DNA of 64,000 nucleotides from Datisca glomerata (lineage: Eukaryota; Streptophyta; Magnoliopsida; Cucurbitales; Datiscaceae): contig QANY01008723.1 in the NCBI GenBank assembly GCA_003255025.1, forward strand, positions 1,364,001 through 1,428,000, read 5' to 3'. Positions within the stretch are counted from its first letter, which is position 1, and each line of letters starts with the position of its first letter. Below, one piece after another: positions 24,226 through 35,321 of this stretch. The notes under the pieces were generated by a model. That model did no database searches. It was not told where the DNA came from and saw nothing but the letters and a program-made list of their open reading frames with translations. The translations under genes were made by a program, and so were the position numbers.

Positions 24226-25581
24226 GATGGATAAGAGGAAGCTTTTGATGTTTCTTGTATTGGACATGTGAAATTTAGAAATGATGAGTATGTTCATGAT
24301 GGCACTATGGATGATACTTGATATGGCAGAGAAGCATTATGAAACTTATTTGTTAGCTTATCGTACTTTTACTAATCGTGAAACACGACTACATTATTTG
24401 GATAGTATAATAGGAGATAGTGATATATCGTGCGTGAATCAACTCAGAATGGATAGAAGAACCTTTGGTATCTTATGTGAATTACTTCATAATGATAGAA
24501 GAGTGAAAAAGGATGGCTTGGTTACTTTAGAGGAGGAAGTGTGCATATTCTTGCATATACTTGCTCATCATGTAAAGATTCGTACAATAGGTAATAGATT
24601 CAAACGCTCAGGGGAGACCATAAGTAGGTATTTCAATTTTGTATTACATAGAGTTTTATGACTACAAGGTTGTCTACTTAAAGCAGCAACTTCGGTACAC
24701 GCAAATTGTAATGATGAGAGATGGAAACGGTTTAAGGTATACATTATTTTAAGTTTTCTTCATGAAAAATGTTAATTGTTTTTTATTATTCAAATAATAA
24801 TTCGAGTGTTAATATGTTATATAGAATTGTTTGGGAGCCATAGACGGTACTTATATTGATGTTCGTGTCGCCGAAAGTGAGAAGCCAAGGTATCGGACAA
24901 GAAATGGAGCAATTGCCACAAATGTATTGGGCGTTTGTTCCCCAGACATGAAGTTCATATTTGTTCTACCAGGATGGGAAGGATCTGCTTATGACTCTAG
25001 AGTACTTTGAGATACGCTTAGTAGACTTAATGGACTTCAAGACCCTATGGGTAAGATATGATGGGCAATCTTAAGAAGTCCATCTTTCTATCTGTAACCT
25101 AATTGGGCTATCTTAAGTAATCTAATTGAAGCTCCCTTTCACAGGTTACTATTATCTTGTAGATGCTGGATACACAAATTTTGAGGGATTTCTTGCACCA
25201 TTTATAGGAACACATAATCATCTATCAGAGTGGAGAAATGGGCGTACACCTTTAAATCATGAAGAACTATTTAATATGAAGCATGCAGCTACAAGAAATG
25301 TTATTGAAAGATATTTGGGTTTGCTTAAGATACGATGGGCTATCTTAAGAAGTCCATCATTCTATCATATACAAACTCATTGTCGCATTATTATCGCTTG
25401 TTGTCTTTTACATAATCTGATTAGGACAGAAATGTCAATAGATCCTGCAGATGAAGTAAATAGTGGTCCTGCAGATGGGGAGGAGATTGATATTATGGGG
25501 ACAATAGACTCGTCTGATCAATGGGGTGCATGGAGGAATAATTTAGCTATGCAGATGTATAATGAAAGGAGAAGGGACTGA
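24226..25581 (+). pseudogene. Harbinger transposase (HARBI1-like, DDE_Tnp_4), broken
   Basis: Three exons are supported: 24226-24736, 24825-25050 and 25145-25581, with GT-AG introns between. The N-terminal helical part contains QLRMDRRTFGILCELL and the HTH-like RFKRSGETISRYF. The DDE core is visible: first D in [12 protein letters not shown] (GAC at about 24843), second D in GSAYDSRVL, and the E in AATRNVIERYLGLLKIRW. Two TGA stops lie at 24659-24661 and 25008-25010, each where the family has arginine, so single CGA-to-TGA changes explain both. There is also an early stop near 24270 if the ATG at 24226 is used. The second intron contains a copy of exon 3 sequence. Confidence 0.9.
25054..25366 (+). 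repeat. 39-bp exon piece duplicated inside the transposase intron
   Basis: Intron bases 25054-25092 match exon 3 bases 25328-25366 with about three differences. A weaker third echo, GGGCTATCTTAAG, occurs at 25105-25117. It is a local duplication of coding sequence placed in the intron. Confidence 0.8.
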
Positions 25582-25627
25582 GTCATTAAGATAGACTTTC
25601 CCTTGTTTCATTTTTAGGATTTAGACT

Positions 25628-25795
25628 TTATTGTTGGATTGAGTTGCCTTACACTTTTATTGTTGGATTGAGTTGCAATATATGTTGGATTGAGTTTCAA
25701 TATACTTTTATTGTTGGATTGAGTTGCCTTATACTTTTATTATTGGATTGAGTTACAATATACTTTTATTGTAGGATTAAGTTGTAATATACTTG
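25628..25795 (+). repeat. Minisatellite, about 29-bp unit, six copies
   Basis: The unit is close to TATTGTTGGATTGAGTTGCA plus about nine further bases (ATATACTTT), repeated about six times with variation in the last bases. It lies between the transposase and Myb/SANT genes of the Harbinger element. Confidence 0.8.
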
Positions 25796-25849
25796 CATTT
25801 GTCTTATGGTATTTTTCTTTATTATTGACTAAGATATGTTTTGTTAGGA

Positions 25850-26670
25850 ATGGATGGGGATAACAATCAAAATAATGAGCAGACTATACGAAGAACCAGT
25901 AGGCATTCTTGGACCAAAATAGAGGAAGAGGCGTTATTGGACATACTTGATGAAGTAGTTGCAGGTGGTCATCATTGTGATACTGGTTCTTTTAAATCCG
26001 GTACTCTAACGGTTATGGAGAAAAGCTTGAATGAAAATTATCTTGACTCTGGGCTAAAGGCTAATCCACACATTGAGTCCAAGTTAAGAAAATGAAAAAA
26101 AAATGTATGAAATCGTTATTGACATGTTGGCCAAAAGCGGTTTTGGTTGGAATGATGTTAGAAAGTGTGTGGAAGTGGAGAGTAATAAAGTATGGAAATA
26201 TTATGTGCAGGTTGAAGCTAATGTTATGTTTTTTTGGTTTGACATCAGGAATATGTTGTTATAATATCAACTTACGTTTATTCCTGTAGCGTAACAAGGA
26301 TGCAGAAGGATTGAGAGACAAACCTTTTCCGTACTATGAAAGGCTTCCTCGTATATTTGGTAAGGATCGTGCAACAAGACTTGGTGCTTAAATGCCTAAT
26401 GATATGGTTGAGAACATGGACCGAGAGTATGAGGAGGCTAATATACATGACATGGGTAAATATTTGCCTACTTCTCCTCATTCAGTACCACAAAATTCAA
26501 GTTCTCAACAAAGTAACAAGGCTCAGTCTCAACTAATTAGTAAAAAGAGAATAAGAGCGAGGAGTAACTTTCATACTGGCTTGAATCAGATTGCTAATGT
26601 TTTTGAGAAAATGTTTGAGATGCCCTTTGAGAGAATGGAAACAATTTTGTGGATACTTATTTTGATGTGA
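25850..26670 (+). pseudogene. Harbinger Myb/SANT-like DNA-binding protein, broken
   Basis: The frame opens MDGDNNQNNEQ and continues with SWTKIEEEALLDILDEVVAG, the start of the Myb/SANT-like domain, through SGTLTVMEKSLNENY and SGLKANPHIESKLRK. A TGA at 26093-26095 replaces the expected tryptophan. The domain then continues with KKMYEIVIDMLAKSGFGWND in another frame. A likely intron runs from about 26213 to 26290 (ending TTCCTGTAG). After it come PFPYYERLPRIFGKDRATRL, a TAA stop at 26389-26391, and a C-terminal tail to 26670 with a FEKMFEMPFERME helix. In the family this protein helps the transposase bind the element ends. Confidence 0.85.
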
Positions 26671-26825
26671 TGATTTTTTGTGATGCCTTGGTGGATAGGC
26701 ATTATAGGGAGTATATATGTTATATGTGATGATTCTTTTATGATGGCTTGGTAGATGAGCATTATGTCGTGAATATGAAAACTTAGTTTGTGATGCCTTG
26801 GTGATGATTTTTTGTATGAATATTA
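26671..26825 (+). repeat. Imperfect GTGATGATTTTTT repeats
   Basis: The phrase TGTGATGATT(T/C)TTT, with GATG(C/G)CTTGGT(G/A)GAT(A/G)(G/A)GCATTAT, recurs two to three times downstream of the Myb/SANT gene. It is an imperfect tandem array of roughly 70-base units. Confidence 0.55.
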
Positions 26826-27154
26826 TTATAAATTATGAAAATGAATGATGACATTTAAAGATCTTTTTTGAAGTTTTTTAATTATTATTATTGATTGATT
26901 GAATGAATGTTTATTTTGTAGTTGAAAATGTTAAATAGCATGTTAATGAGTTCTAAACAGACTTGTGTAAATCAAATTATGACAAACATTTTTACAATAA
27001 TCCAGTACTATAATGTGCCAAACGCTGTACAAGTAAAATAATTTTTTATCTAATACAGCACCAGACACTAGACATTATTATTTAATCCAGTACAATACAG
27101 TACAATCTGACAGATTTAGTACAGTGTTATCCTGACTGTCAAACGAGCCCTTAA

Positions 27155-27317
27155 GAAGAGTAAGAGCTTCTAAGTGAGTCAAGAAACAAAGTCTTATAAG
27201 AGTGTGAGTTGTAGTATCTTGAAGTGAGTTAATTAAGAGTAGTCTTATAATATTTCTTTGATTTGAATAAAAGTTGTTTATGTGAGTATTTCATTTCCAA
27301 TAAAGTAGTATTAGAGC
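27155..27317 (+). repeat. Copia LTR 3' end and primer site
   Basis: A short LTR-like tail ends before TAGTATTAGAGC at 27306-27317, a variant of the initiator-Met primer site. Copia gag sequence follows on the same strand. The start of the LTR is lost to the Harbinger element or to deletion. Confidence 0.5.
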
Positions 27318-27537
27318 ATAGTTGGCAAGTAGACACTATAACATATCAAATCAAAAGTCTCAACGAGAGGAATCCGACGCTGGCAGAATCACCTCGATCA
27401 GAGTTCAAACTTACCATCGGAAGATTGCAGACACAAAATGAGTTGACTCACCATGTTGACCTGACTTAGTCGAGTTGGAGCCAAGTTGATTGGGCTGTCA
27501 AAGTCATTGACTGTTGACCAGGTCCCTCCCAAAGCTT

Positions 27538-27593
27538 TTTGATGTATTGGATCTATCTTGATATATTTGATGTATTGGATCTATCTTGATATA
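27538..27593 (+). repeat. 28-bp tandem duplication
   Basis: A 28-base unit starting TTTGATGTATTGGATC occurs twice, directly adjacent, in the copia leader ahead of gag. Confidence 0.9.
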
Positions 27594-27599
27594 TAGAGT

Positions 27600-28120
27600 A
27601 ATATGACAAATGATGTGGCATCCTTCCAAGTCCCGCCATTAAGCAACGATAATTACGACAACTAGAGTATGAAGATGAAGGCTTTCCTTGGTGCACACGA
27701 TGTTGAGATATCATAGAAAAATGATAGGTAAATTCTTATCCGTTTGAAAGACAGATTCTAAACGAATCAATAAATGAAAATGTCTCATTTGAAGATGATT
27801 CCACAATAGCAATGAAAGGGAGAGGTAACATTTTTTATCTATTTGAAAGTTGGGAGACATCAATTTATTTCCAATGTCTACAATGTGCCCAATATGAAAA
27901 GTGATATCTTGAGTTTAGGACATCTGTTAGAGAAAAATTATGATATTCATATGAAGGAATCTTTCTATAAATGATGATAAGAATGCTAAAGTACCAATGC
28001 CAAATAATAGAATGTTTGTGATCAACATAAAAAACGATGTTGCAAAGTGCCAGAAAAGCTTGCCACAGAGATGCATCATTGTTATTTAATCTTTGTTTTA
28101 GGCATCTCAGTTTTAGAACC
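27600..28120 (+). pseudogene. Copia gag and protease-region fragments
   Basis: The start near 27606 reads MTNDVASFQVPPLSNDNYDN and then MKMKAFLGAHDV, a DUF4219/UBN2 gag start. The text then skips to a protease-downstream piece (27795-27960) with IAMKGRGNIFYLF and a degenerate LEFRTSVRENYDIHMKE. It continues with VPMPNNRMFVINIKNDVAKC near 27990-28050, the pre-integrase region. Zinc knuckle and protease core are deleted, and stops are frequent. Confidence 0.65.
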
Positions 28121-28440
28121 AGGAAACTTGCAACTAAGAACTTTCACAAATGCAAATTGGGAAGGAGAATAAAAGGCCTTAGCAAACATATCAGCTGAAC
28201 TAGTTTAGCTTAGGCAACTCCTTTATGATTTATATGTTTATCTCACTTAACCTCCCATCATTTTTAGTGACAATACCTCAGCTATATCTCTCGCACCTAA
28301 TCTATTTTTTCATGCCTGAACCAAACATGATGAGATTGATAACCACTTTTCCAGGGAGAATGTTGTGAAGAAAGACATTACTTCAACATATGTCCTCTAC
28401 TGATCAACTAGCTTATGTATTTATCCACCCAACTGGTGAC
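28121..28440 (+). pseudogene. Copia RNase H fragment
   Basis: The pieces LRTFTNANWEG and ALANISAELV, then a DNTSAISLAPN / TKHDEIDNHFSRENVVKK-like stretch (28265-28370), are the end of a copia RNase H. An internal deletion joins them. A polypurine tract and LTR follow directly, so this is the 3' end of a plus-strand element of the 281-bp LTR family. Confidence 0.65.
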
Positions 28441-28446
28441 ATGAGT

Positions 28447-28457
28447 TTGAGGGGGGA
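28447..28457 (+). other. Polypurine tract
   Basis: TTGAGGGGGGA lies directly before the LTR start TGATTGGAATAATAGC and shows that the following LTR is a 3' LTR. Confidence 0.7.
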
Positions 28458-28770
28458 TGATTGGAATAATAGCTAGTTTATAGCATAATAGTTACTCTTA
28501 GTAAGTTGTTAGCAGGAAAAAAATGTAAATATAAGTCCTAGTCTTTGTATCAGTTGCATTCAGTTAGTACTAACTGAACCAAGCTTATATATTAAACTCC
28601 AAGTAAATGAACCAAGCTTATATATTGAACTCCAAGTAAATGAATATTCAGTATCGAGGCATTCTTCTATCCTTTCTATTCTTCTCTGTCTTTCTTCTTC
28701 TTTCTTCTTTCTTTATTGTCAATTTCACGAGCACTGATTCAGCCTCATCCTAAAGGCTTGAATCTTTTCA
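28458..28770 (+). repeat. Copia 3' LTR, 313 bp with internal duplication
   Basis: This LTR is homologous to the minus-strand LTR at 22202-22482. It is longer by a 33-base tandem duplication at about 28575-28640 (unit beginning AACCAAGCTTATATATT). It ends GAATCTTTTCA. Confidence 0.8.
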
Positions 28771-28979
28771 ATGACAAAATAAAAAGACATTTATCAAAAA
28801 ATCGTGGTCCATCTTGAAATGCTCCCTTTCAACATACTAAGTGTCCAAATTTAAATAGGAAAATATTGCCACTCACCATTTTGACCACATGCCACGTTTG
28901 TTGTAATGCATTATTTATAACCTCTTTATAGGTTCTCCTATGCTTTCAATACTTCTATATTGTGAACGATAAACTCATT

Positions 28980-29049
28980 GCCTTCTTCTTCTTCTTCTTC
29001 TTCTTCTTCTTCTTCTTCTTCTTCTTCTTCTTCTTCTTCTTCTTCTTCT
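28980..29049 (+). repeat. (TTC)n microsatellite
   Basis: About 22 uninterrupted TTC repeats lie between a degenerate copia 3' side and the gypsy-like element. A pure run of this length is likely to be length-variable between individuals. Confidence 0.95.
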
Positions 29050-29123
29050 GTTAAATATTGTTCTTTCCACTAAATACATAAGCTCATCTTCTGCAATATT
29101 GGATCACTTCATGGCTAACCAAC

Positions 29124-29779
29124 TGTTGATGCTAAAAATCTGCCAGTATCTATTGTCGAGAGGACCGCCACGCATCGTCCACTGATTCATCCAAGGGTCT
29201 GCAAAAATCAAGAACGATCATGAAAGTAGCAGACAGGGCATTGGGGTGGTGCCCCTACTACACTCTAACGATCAAGTCAGTAGAGTGCTTATAGTATATT
29301 AGCAGTATGGAGAATTGCTTACCATTTAAATTGGGATCATCATATATATATATATAATGATTTTTGTATCAGTCAATCATCTCATTTCAATGTATATTCC
29401 TCCTTATTCAGATAAATGATGAAGATATTTTCCGAGAATATTCCCCAAATCAGGGTATTTTTAGTGTCATTTTATCCTCTTTAATAACCATTGAGTTTTC
29501 CTTATGGAGGTGCCGTGTACCCATCCTTTCATTGTATGACTGATTATCATATTTTTATTATGTTAGAGAAACGATCTTGGATATCTCGAGTAGTCCCAAT
29601 CCTAGGCATGGGAGGACCTCGGTCATCCAAGTGACCTTAGTTGTGTGAGCATAGGTGGGGTCATGACCTTAGTCGTATAGGGGGCCTCAGTCATCATAGT
29701 GACCTCAGTCATGGAAGAGACCTCGGTTTGGAAAATATTATAGAGTGGGCCTTGGTCTAGGTGTTTTTTCTCCCCTACA
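29124..29779 (-). repeat. 3' LTR of gypsy-like element, 656 bp
   Basis: Minus strand: it starts TGTAGGGGAGAAAA at 29779 and ends TTTTTAGCATCAACA at 29124. It contains a GTCATC(C/A)AAGTGACC motif several times (29610-29720), which is also the building block of the internal array at 31150-31850. Confidence 0.85.
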
Positions 29780-31149
29780 GTTTACCCCCACTTCTTAAAT
29801 TTGGATCATAGTGATAAAGTCGGGAAGTATGTTCTAGAGGGAGCCATGAATTTTTACCCAAGACTCTGTCTATGCATGTAATCGAGTGTCAAGCATATAG
29901 TGTGATGTTGGGGCCACCAAGCAATGGAGTTTGTGCCTAAATATCTAAGTATTTGATGTGGGTTCATGATGGCATCTCAGGGCATCTAGTGTCTGGAGTG
30001 GGTTTTCATCATATTTTTCAATTTACTCTTGGTAAAAAGGTTTTCATCTTGATCAAGATTAGACTTCATCATATAACGATGTCCATGACCATGTTAGGAC
30101 CTGAAGCACTATGATTTAGGTTAGTGTGAATTGCTCCGTATAGTCATCAGGATCGAGTCCCTATAATTTAATTTTGGCGGTCAGGCGGTTTCAATTGGAT
30201 CGGTGGTCATCATATCTGAATTTTTACTCCTTCGTCTGAACGTATCACGAGAACTTGGTGTTAGGATTGAATTCCTTTCGATCTGGTGCCGGTAGTAAGA
30301 TGGCGAGTCTATTGGGGTTGCTTAACTGTGAGGTCGACTTGACTTGTACTGTTATAAGGTCTTTTCAAGGAAAGGATATTTTTTTTTTGAAATCCTACGT
30401 TGCCTTCTCGTGTTGATCCATGCTTGACCATGAATCTGGTACATTATTTTGGCATCTCATCTATTATGGCCGATGATGGAGTTATTACAATCAATAGTGT
30501 GCATCATGAGGGTTCTTCTTGCCATCTAGAGTTACATTTTCAAGAAACTAAGTCACGGCTGAGAATCCAAGGTTTTGATGCTTTAGATGGTTACTCTTTC
30601 TCATAGCTCAATGTCTGAGTTTTTTGTCTATCCAAGTCACGTAGTGATTCCGCTGTCTGAGTCGTCCATTGCTTTATCTGAAGTTTATAGCTACTTTGTA
30701 GCATAGTTTGGTACAACGACGGTCTTTGAGCTAGACTCAATGAAAATTGAGCGGTTCTTCTCCATACAACGAAAGATCTTTGAGTATATGTGGGGTGATG
30801 CCCTCATCCTTGCATCATGGGTCTGGCAATTTTTTGGAGTTACTGAAGGTCTTTAGCTTCTATGCCACTAGGGTATTGACCAACTATATCTCATCAAGCT
30901 GTGGGTATGTATTCGGTCTTGTTATTGAGGTTCTTAATTTGAAATGCAATACTTTTTCTATTGAGCTCGTCATTGCATCTTTGTGTGCTGATGTGTGTCT
31001 GCACACGCAAGTCTTCAATACTCTCTCTTTCTAACGGTAGGTTTTAAACCCTTATATTCCTTACCTATTCAAATCTTGTTTGATGAATCCTTGATGGCGA
31101 GGACCTTTGGACTCCTCTCCAATAGATTACCAAGATCGTTTGAGCTTTG
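29780..31149. other. Gypsy-like element interior without recognised gene
   Basis: Plus-strand frames at 30400-30606, 30747-31034 and 30995-31195, and neighbouring broken frames, have no domain I can name. Because the element is on the minus strand, plus-strand coding would be antisense to it. The stretch may be an old ORF or untranslated filler. Confidence 0.3.
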
Positions 31150-31850
31150 TAAGATTTTGTCTAATCTTAATGTCATAGTCATCAGTGTGACTTAGGGTGC
31201 CATTGTCATAATTATAATTATGGACACCATAGTTATCTGGGTAACTTCGGGTACCTTAACCATTTGTGTGGCATAAAGTACTGTAGTTATCTGGGTAAAT
31301 TTGGGTACCGTGGTCATCTAGGTAACTTTGAGTACCTTAGTCATATGTATGATGTAATGTACTATAGTTATCTTGATAACTTCAGGCACCGTAGTCATCT
31401 GATAACTTTGGGTACCTTAACCATATGTGTGACTTAGGGTATCATGGTCGTCTGTGTGACTTAGAGTTCCATAGTCATCTGGATGACATCAGGTGTTATA
31501 GTCATATGAGTGACAACCATAGTCATCTACATGACTTCGAATTAGACTCATCTAAGTGATGGTCATTGTCATCTTCGTGACTTCAGATCTCACAGTCATC
31601 GGAGTAACTTCAGATATCATAATCATCTGAGTAACATCGGGTGTTCTAGTAATTTAAGTGACAGTCATAGTCATTTGCGTGACTTTGGATTAGAGTCATC
31701 TGAGTGATGGCCATTGTCATCTACATGACTTCAGATCCCACAGTCATCTGACTAACTTCAGATCTCATAGCCATCTAAGTGACGGTCATTATCATCTTCA
31801 TGACATCAGGTCTTACAACCATCTGAGTGATGATCATAGTACCATGGAAT
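31150..31850. repeat. Short tandem array, about 28-30 bp unit
   Basis: Variants of CATAGTCATCTGAGTGACTT, spaced by eight to ten bases such as CGGGTACC, repeat about twenty times. The second half shows a larger period of roughly 150 bases. The motif resembles part of this element's own LTR. Confidence 0.8.
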
Positions 31851-31861
31851 ACTACTATGGT

Positions 31862-33045
31862 CATCTTAGTTGAGTAGGAGGCCTTGGCGGTTGTGGCCTT
31901 TATCGAGATCTTCAGTTCGAGTATCTCGTGTACGCAGGTGCTAGGAAATACTATAGTGGTCCATTTTTCCTATGCATGATCTTCTCTCCTAGTTATTTTA
32001 GGTGACTATGAGGCATCAACGACCATGGCCTTTTATTGAAGTCTTTCATCCAAGCATCTGGTTTACTCAGGTGCCACGAAAAATTATTATGGACCTCTTG
32101 CCCAATGGAAGGTCTTTTCTCCTAGTCATCTTAGGTGAGTAGGAGGCCTCGACTACCATGGTCTTTATCGATGTCTTTTATTCAAACATCTTGTGTACTC
32201 GAGTACCATGAAATATTATCATGATCCTTTTTCCCTATGCATAATCTTTTCTCCTAGTCATCTTAGGTGAGTAGGAGGCCTCTGCCATCGTGGCCTTCAT
32301 AAAGGTATTTCATCCAAGCATCTCGTGTACTCAATTGCCACGGAATATAATCGTGGTCCTTTTGGGCTATGCATGGTCTTTTCTCCTAATCATCTTAGGT
32401 GAGCAGGAGCCCTCGACGACCGTGACCTTTATCGAGGTCTTTGATCCAAGCATCTCGTGTACTCGGGCGACAAAATATTTTCATGGTTCTTTTGTCCTAT
32501 GCTAGGTCTTTTCTCCTAGTCATCTTAGGTGAGTAGGAGGCGTCGGCTGTCGTGGCCTTTATCGAGGTCTTTCATCCGAGTATCTTGTGTACTCAGGTGG
32601 CATGAACTATTATCGTGGTTCTTTTTCCCTACAGGGTCATTTCTCCTTGTCAACTTAGGTGAGTAAGAGGACTCGGCGGCTGTGGTCTTTATCGAGGTCT
32701 TTTGTCAGAGCATCTTGTGTACTCGGGTGCTACAAAATACTATCGTGGTCCTTTTGCCTTATGCAGGGTCATTTCTCCTAGCCATCTTAGGTGAGTATGA
32801 GGCCTCGATGGCCATGGCCTTTATTGAGGTCTTACATCTGAGCATCTCGTATACTCGGATGCCACAAAATATTATTGTGGTCCTTTTACACTACGCATGG
32901 TCTTTTCTCCTAGTCATCTTAGGTGAATTGTGGGCCTCGATAGTCGTGGCCTTTATCGAGGTCTTTCATATGAGAATCTCATGTACTCAACTGTCGTATC
33001 CTTTATCGAGGTCTTTCATCCGAGCACCTCATGTACTTGGGTGTA
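31862..33045. repeat. 131-132 bp tandem array, about nine units
   Basis: The anchor CTAGTCATCTTAGGTGAGTA recurs near 32123, 32255, 32387, 32518, 32649, 32780 and 32912, with two degenerate earlier units from 31862. Each unit contains GTGGCCTTTATCGAGGTCTT and ATCTCGTGTACTCGGGTGCC. Where the period is 132 bases some units join into open frames with a 44-residue repeat (32290-32505, 32682-33104), but most units have TAG in that frame. Confidence 0.9.
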
Positions 33046-35321
33046 TCTTAGTGCCATCACGGTATTTTGTACTTCTGACCATCTTGAAGTTACACTTTCC
33101 CTAATGTCTTTTAGGTTCTTGTATCTGGATATCTCCTATCCGAGTTTCTTCATAATCCATGTCATATTGGGTCTTTATAATTATGCTTACTCTCTCATAT
33201 CGGTGCATTTTTTTGCTTTGACTGCACTTATATATTCTTAGGGGATTTACACAATACTTTTTGTTTCTAGTTTCCTATCCCCAACTTAACATGTCCAAGC
33301 GATTCATAAACCTCATGTTAAGGTGTCGAGGTGATACATTTCAGAGATTATGGAACTTTATACTATGTCCTAGGATTTCGTCGCTTAAAATGGGCTCAGA
33401 CTTAACATCATATTGATTTAAAGCTTTCTTAAAAATATCATTTAAACGAATAGAAAGACTGAGCATGAACAATAAATAATGTACCTCAAAATCTTAATGT
33501 AAATTATCGATGTGACTCTCGACTTTTAGAGTATCAAAATTTAGAATAATACAGATCTGAACTATGTGGTCCGCGTCTGAATGTTGAAACTTGCTCTTGT
33601 CGGAGATGTTAAATAATATTGATGGAAATAATTACATTAATCTCCTCAATATCTTGATGGAGATCAACGATGTGACTATGACTTTGAGAGTATAAGAATT
33701 TAGGATAATATAAAGAGAAATTATAGAAACTACCAGCCACAATATGACCGGTAGTCATGCCTTTTGGATGAACAAATTAATGATCAAGATCTATTTTGAT
33801 TTAAAAAGAAATAAAAAATAACTTTACTTTTTTTATTTCCGTTTCAAACAAATCAGACTCATTCAGATCTAAATTAACAGATTGTAATTTTTGTATGTGG
33901 GTCCCAGGTCACATATGGCCGATAGACCCAATAACTACTCTAATACAAATCTTAGTTATATGGTTCGCATTTGAATCCTAAAACTTGCACATGTTCGAGA
34001 TGCTAACTAATATTGATGGGAATAATTACATTATTCTCCTGACATTAAGAACACATCAAACATTGTAAATTAATCAAGGTCAAGTTTACAAATTTATTAC
34101 ATTAAGTAAAAGCTAAATAATACGCAAATAAATCTTCCCTTAAGAAATGTGCTAATGTTGTGCATTTGCACTGCCATCTGTGCTTATTTTCAAGGTTATT
34201 ATGTTCTACGATAATACGTTATTATGTTGAGGCAACTCTTCATCCTCTGACAAAAATTGTTATTTTTCTGTAATAAAGGAGCGAAGATTTATTTGCAATG
34301 TTGGCTTGGAGGAGCTTATGTGGTCCACTTGAAGAAGGGCCAGGCACTAGGCTTGTCTGACTTGGGCAATTTAAGGCGTTGAGGTCAGGGCTGTCTTTGT
34401 TGGGAGGCTGGGCCTCAAGAGGCGTAGAGGTTTGGGAGTAAAGGCCTCATAGGTTGGGCTTGTGAAAGCTAAGCGGTTGACCTTTAAAGCAGCAAGCCAA
34501 AAGGAAGCTTGGCCCATAGGCTACGGGCTAACAGGATGGCAAGGAGCAGGTCTCTCGCAGGATGAGAGTGGGTCAGTCGTGGGCTTCTCTTTGAGCTTCT
34601 AGTGAGCCCTCTTGGGCCTCATTAATGGGGCGCGGGCTGAATCTCTCTTGTGCTCTGCATGGACCAGTTGCGTATGGTCTGGGTAGATCAACCCGAGGAG
34701 GTGGAATCAGGTAAGGAAGGAAGTCCGTTATCGACGAGCACGTGAGGGGCATGACACCATGTCCGTCCAGCATTGGGAATCTTCGTCTGAACCCTTTTAG
34801 GGGTGTTTTGGAGTCTGAACATGTGTCTTTCCTAGTAGATCTGACATCATATGTTCGATAACGGAGGAGATTCTTTCTCCATCAATTTTCATGGATGTTT
34901 TGAGCCTGAAATTCCTTCATTTGCATAGATCAAAATGAAAAATTTAGGATGTCACGACTTTCTCTTCGAATCCGTAGGCTGACGTCGTTCTTGGTGGCGA
35001 TGATGCTTGTCGTCAACTCAGGTGGTTTTTCCTTCTTCAAGGTTTCGTTGATGGAAGCTTTCGCGGTGGTGATAGCATCGTGCTCAACGGTGATGAAGCT
35101 CGACGGTGGGTCGTGCTGCTGCTTTTCACGGTTGATGAAGGTTGCGGCGACGATTACAACAATTCTCCAACTTCAATCACCAATCAAAGCATTGATTTTT
35201 TTATGATTCTTCAACACATTCTGGATCGTTTCATTGTTGGGTGATGGTCGCAAAGGTGGATAAATTTTTAGATCAATTTTGAAAAAAGGAGATCTACGTG
35301 TTCTCATATACGGTGTCAAAG
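33046..35321. other. Gypsy-like element 5' interior
   Basis: Bases 33420-34040 contain two to three copies of a segment with GATGTTAA(A/C)TAATATTGATGG and AATTACATTA. Bases 34320-34780 are richer in G and C than their surroundings. Bases 34930-35210 read on the minus strand like a retroelement leader or gag start with no domain. The primer-like site lies at 35303-35321. Confidence 0.45.

Larger units (their letters stand above)
23234..27150 (+). mobile_element. PIF/Harbinger DNA transposon, full length, inactive
   Basis: The element begins GGGATTGTTTGGCAG and ends with the inverse of GGGCTCGTTTGACAG, imperfect terminal inverted repeats of about 15 bases with looser similarity further in. It is flanked by TTAA on both sides, consistent with the TTA/TAA target preference of PIF/Harbinger. 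It carries the two genes expected of the superfamily, a DDE transposase and a Myb/SANT-like protein, both on the plus strand and both broken by stops. The insertion lies to the right of a LINE ORF1 fragment and to the left of copia LTR debris. Its 3.9-kb length is ordinary for the superfamily. Confidence 0.9.

Noticed and set aside
31150..33045. Repeat-spacer pattern considered as CRISPR-like
   Set aside because: The units are contiguous, variable tandem repeats inside an LTR element of a plant genome, without constant repeats and unique spacers.
34949..35206. 85-codon plus-strand frame with a hydrophobic region
   Set aside because: It falls in the leader region of the minus-strand gypsy-like element and has no domain or gene context.
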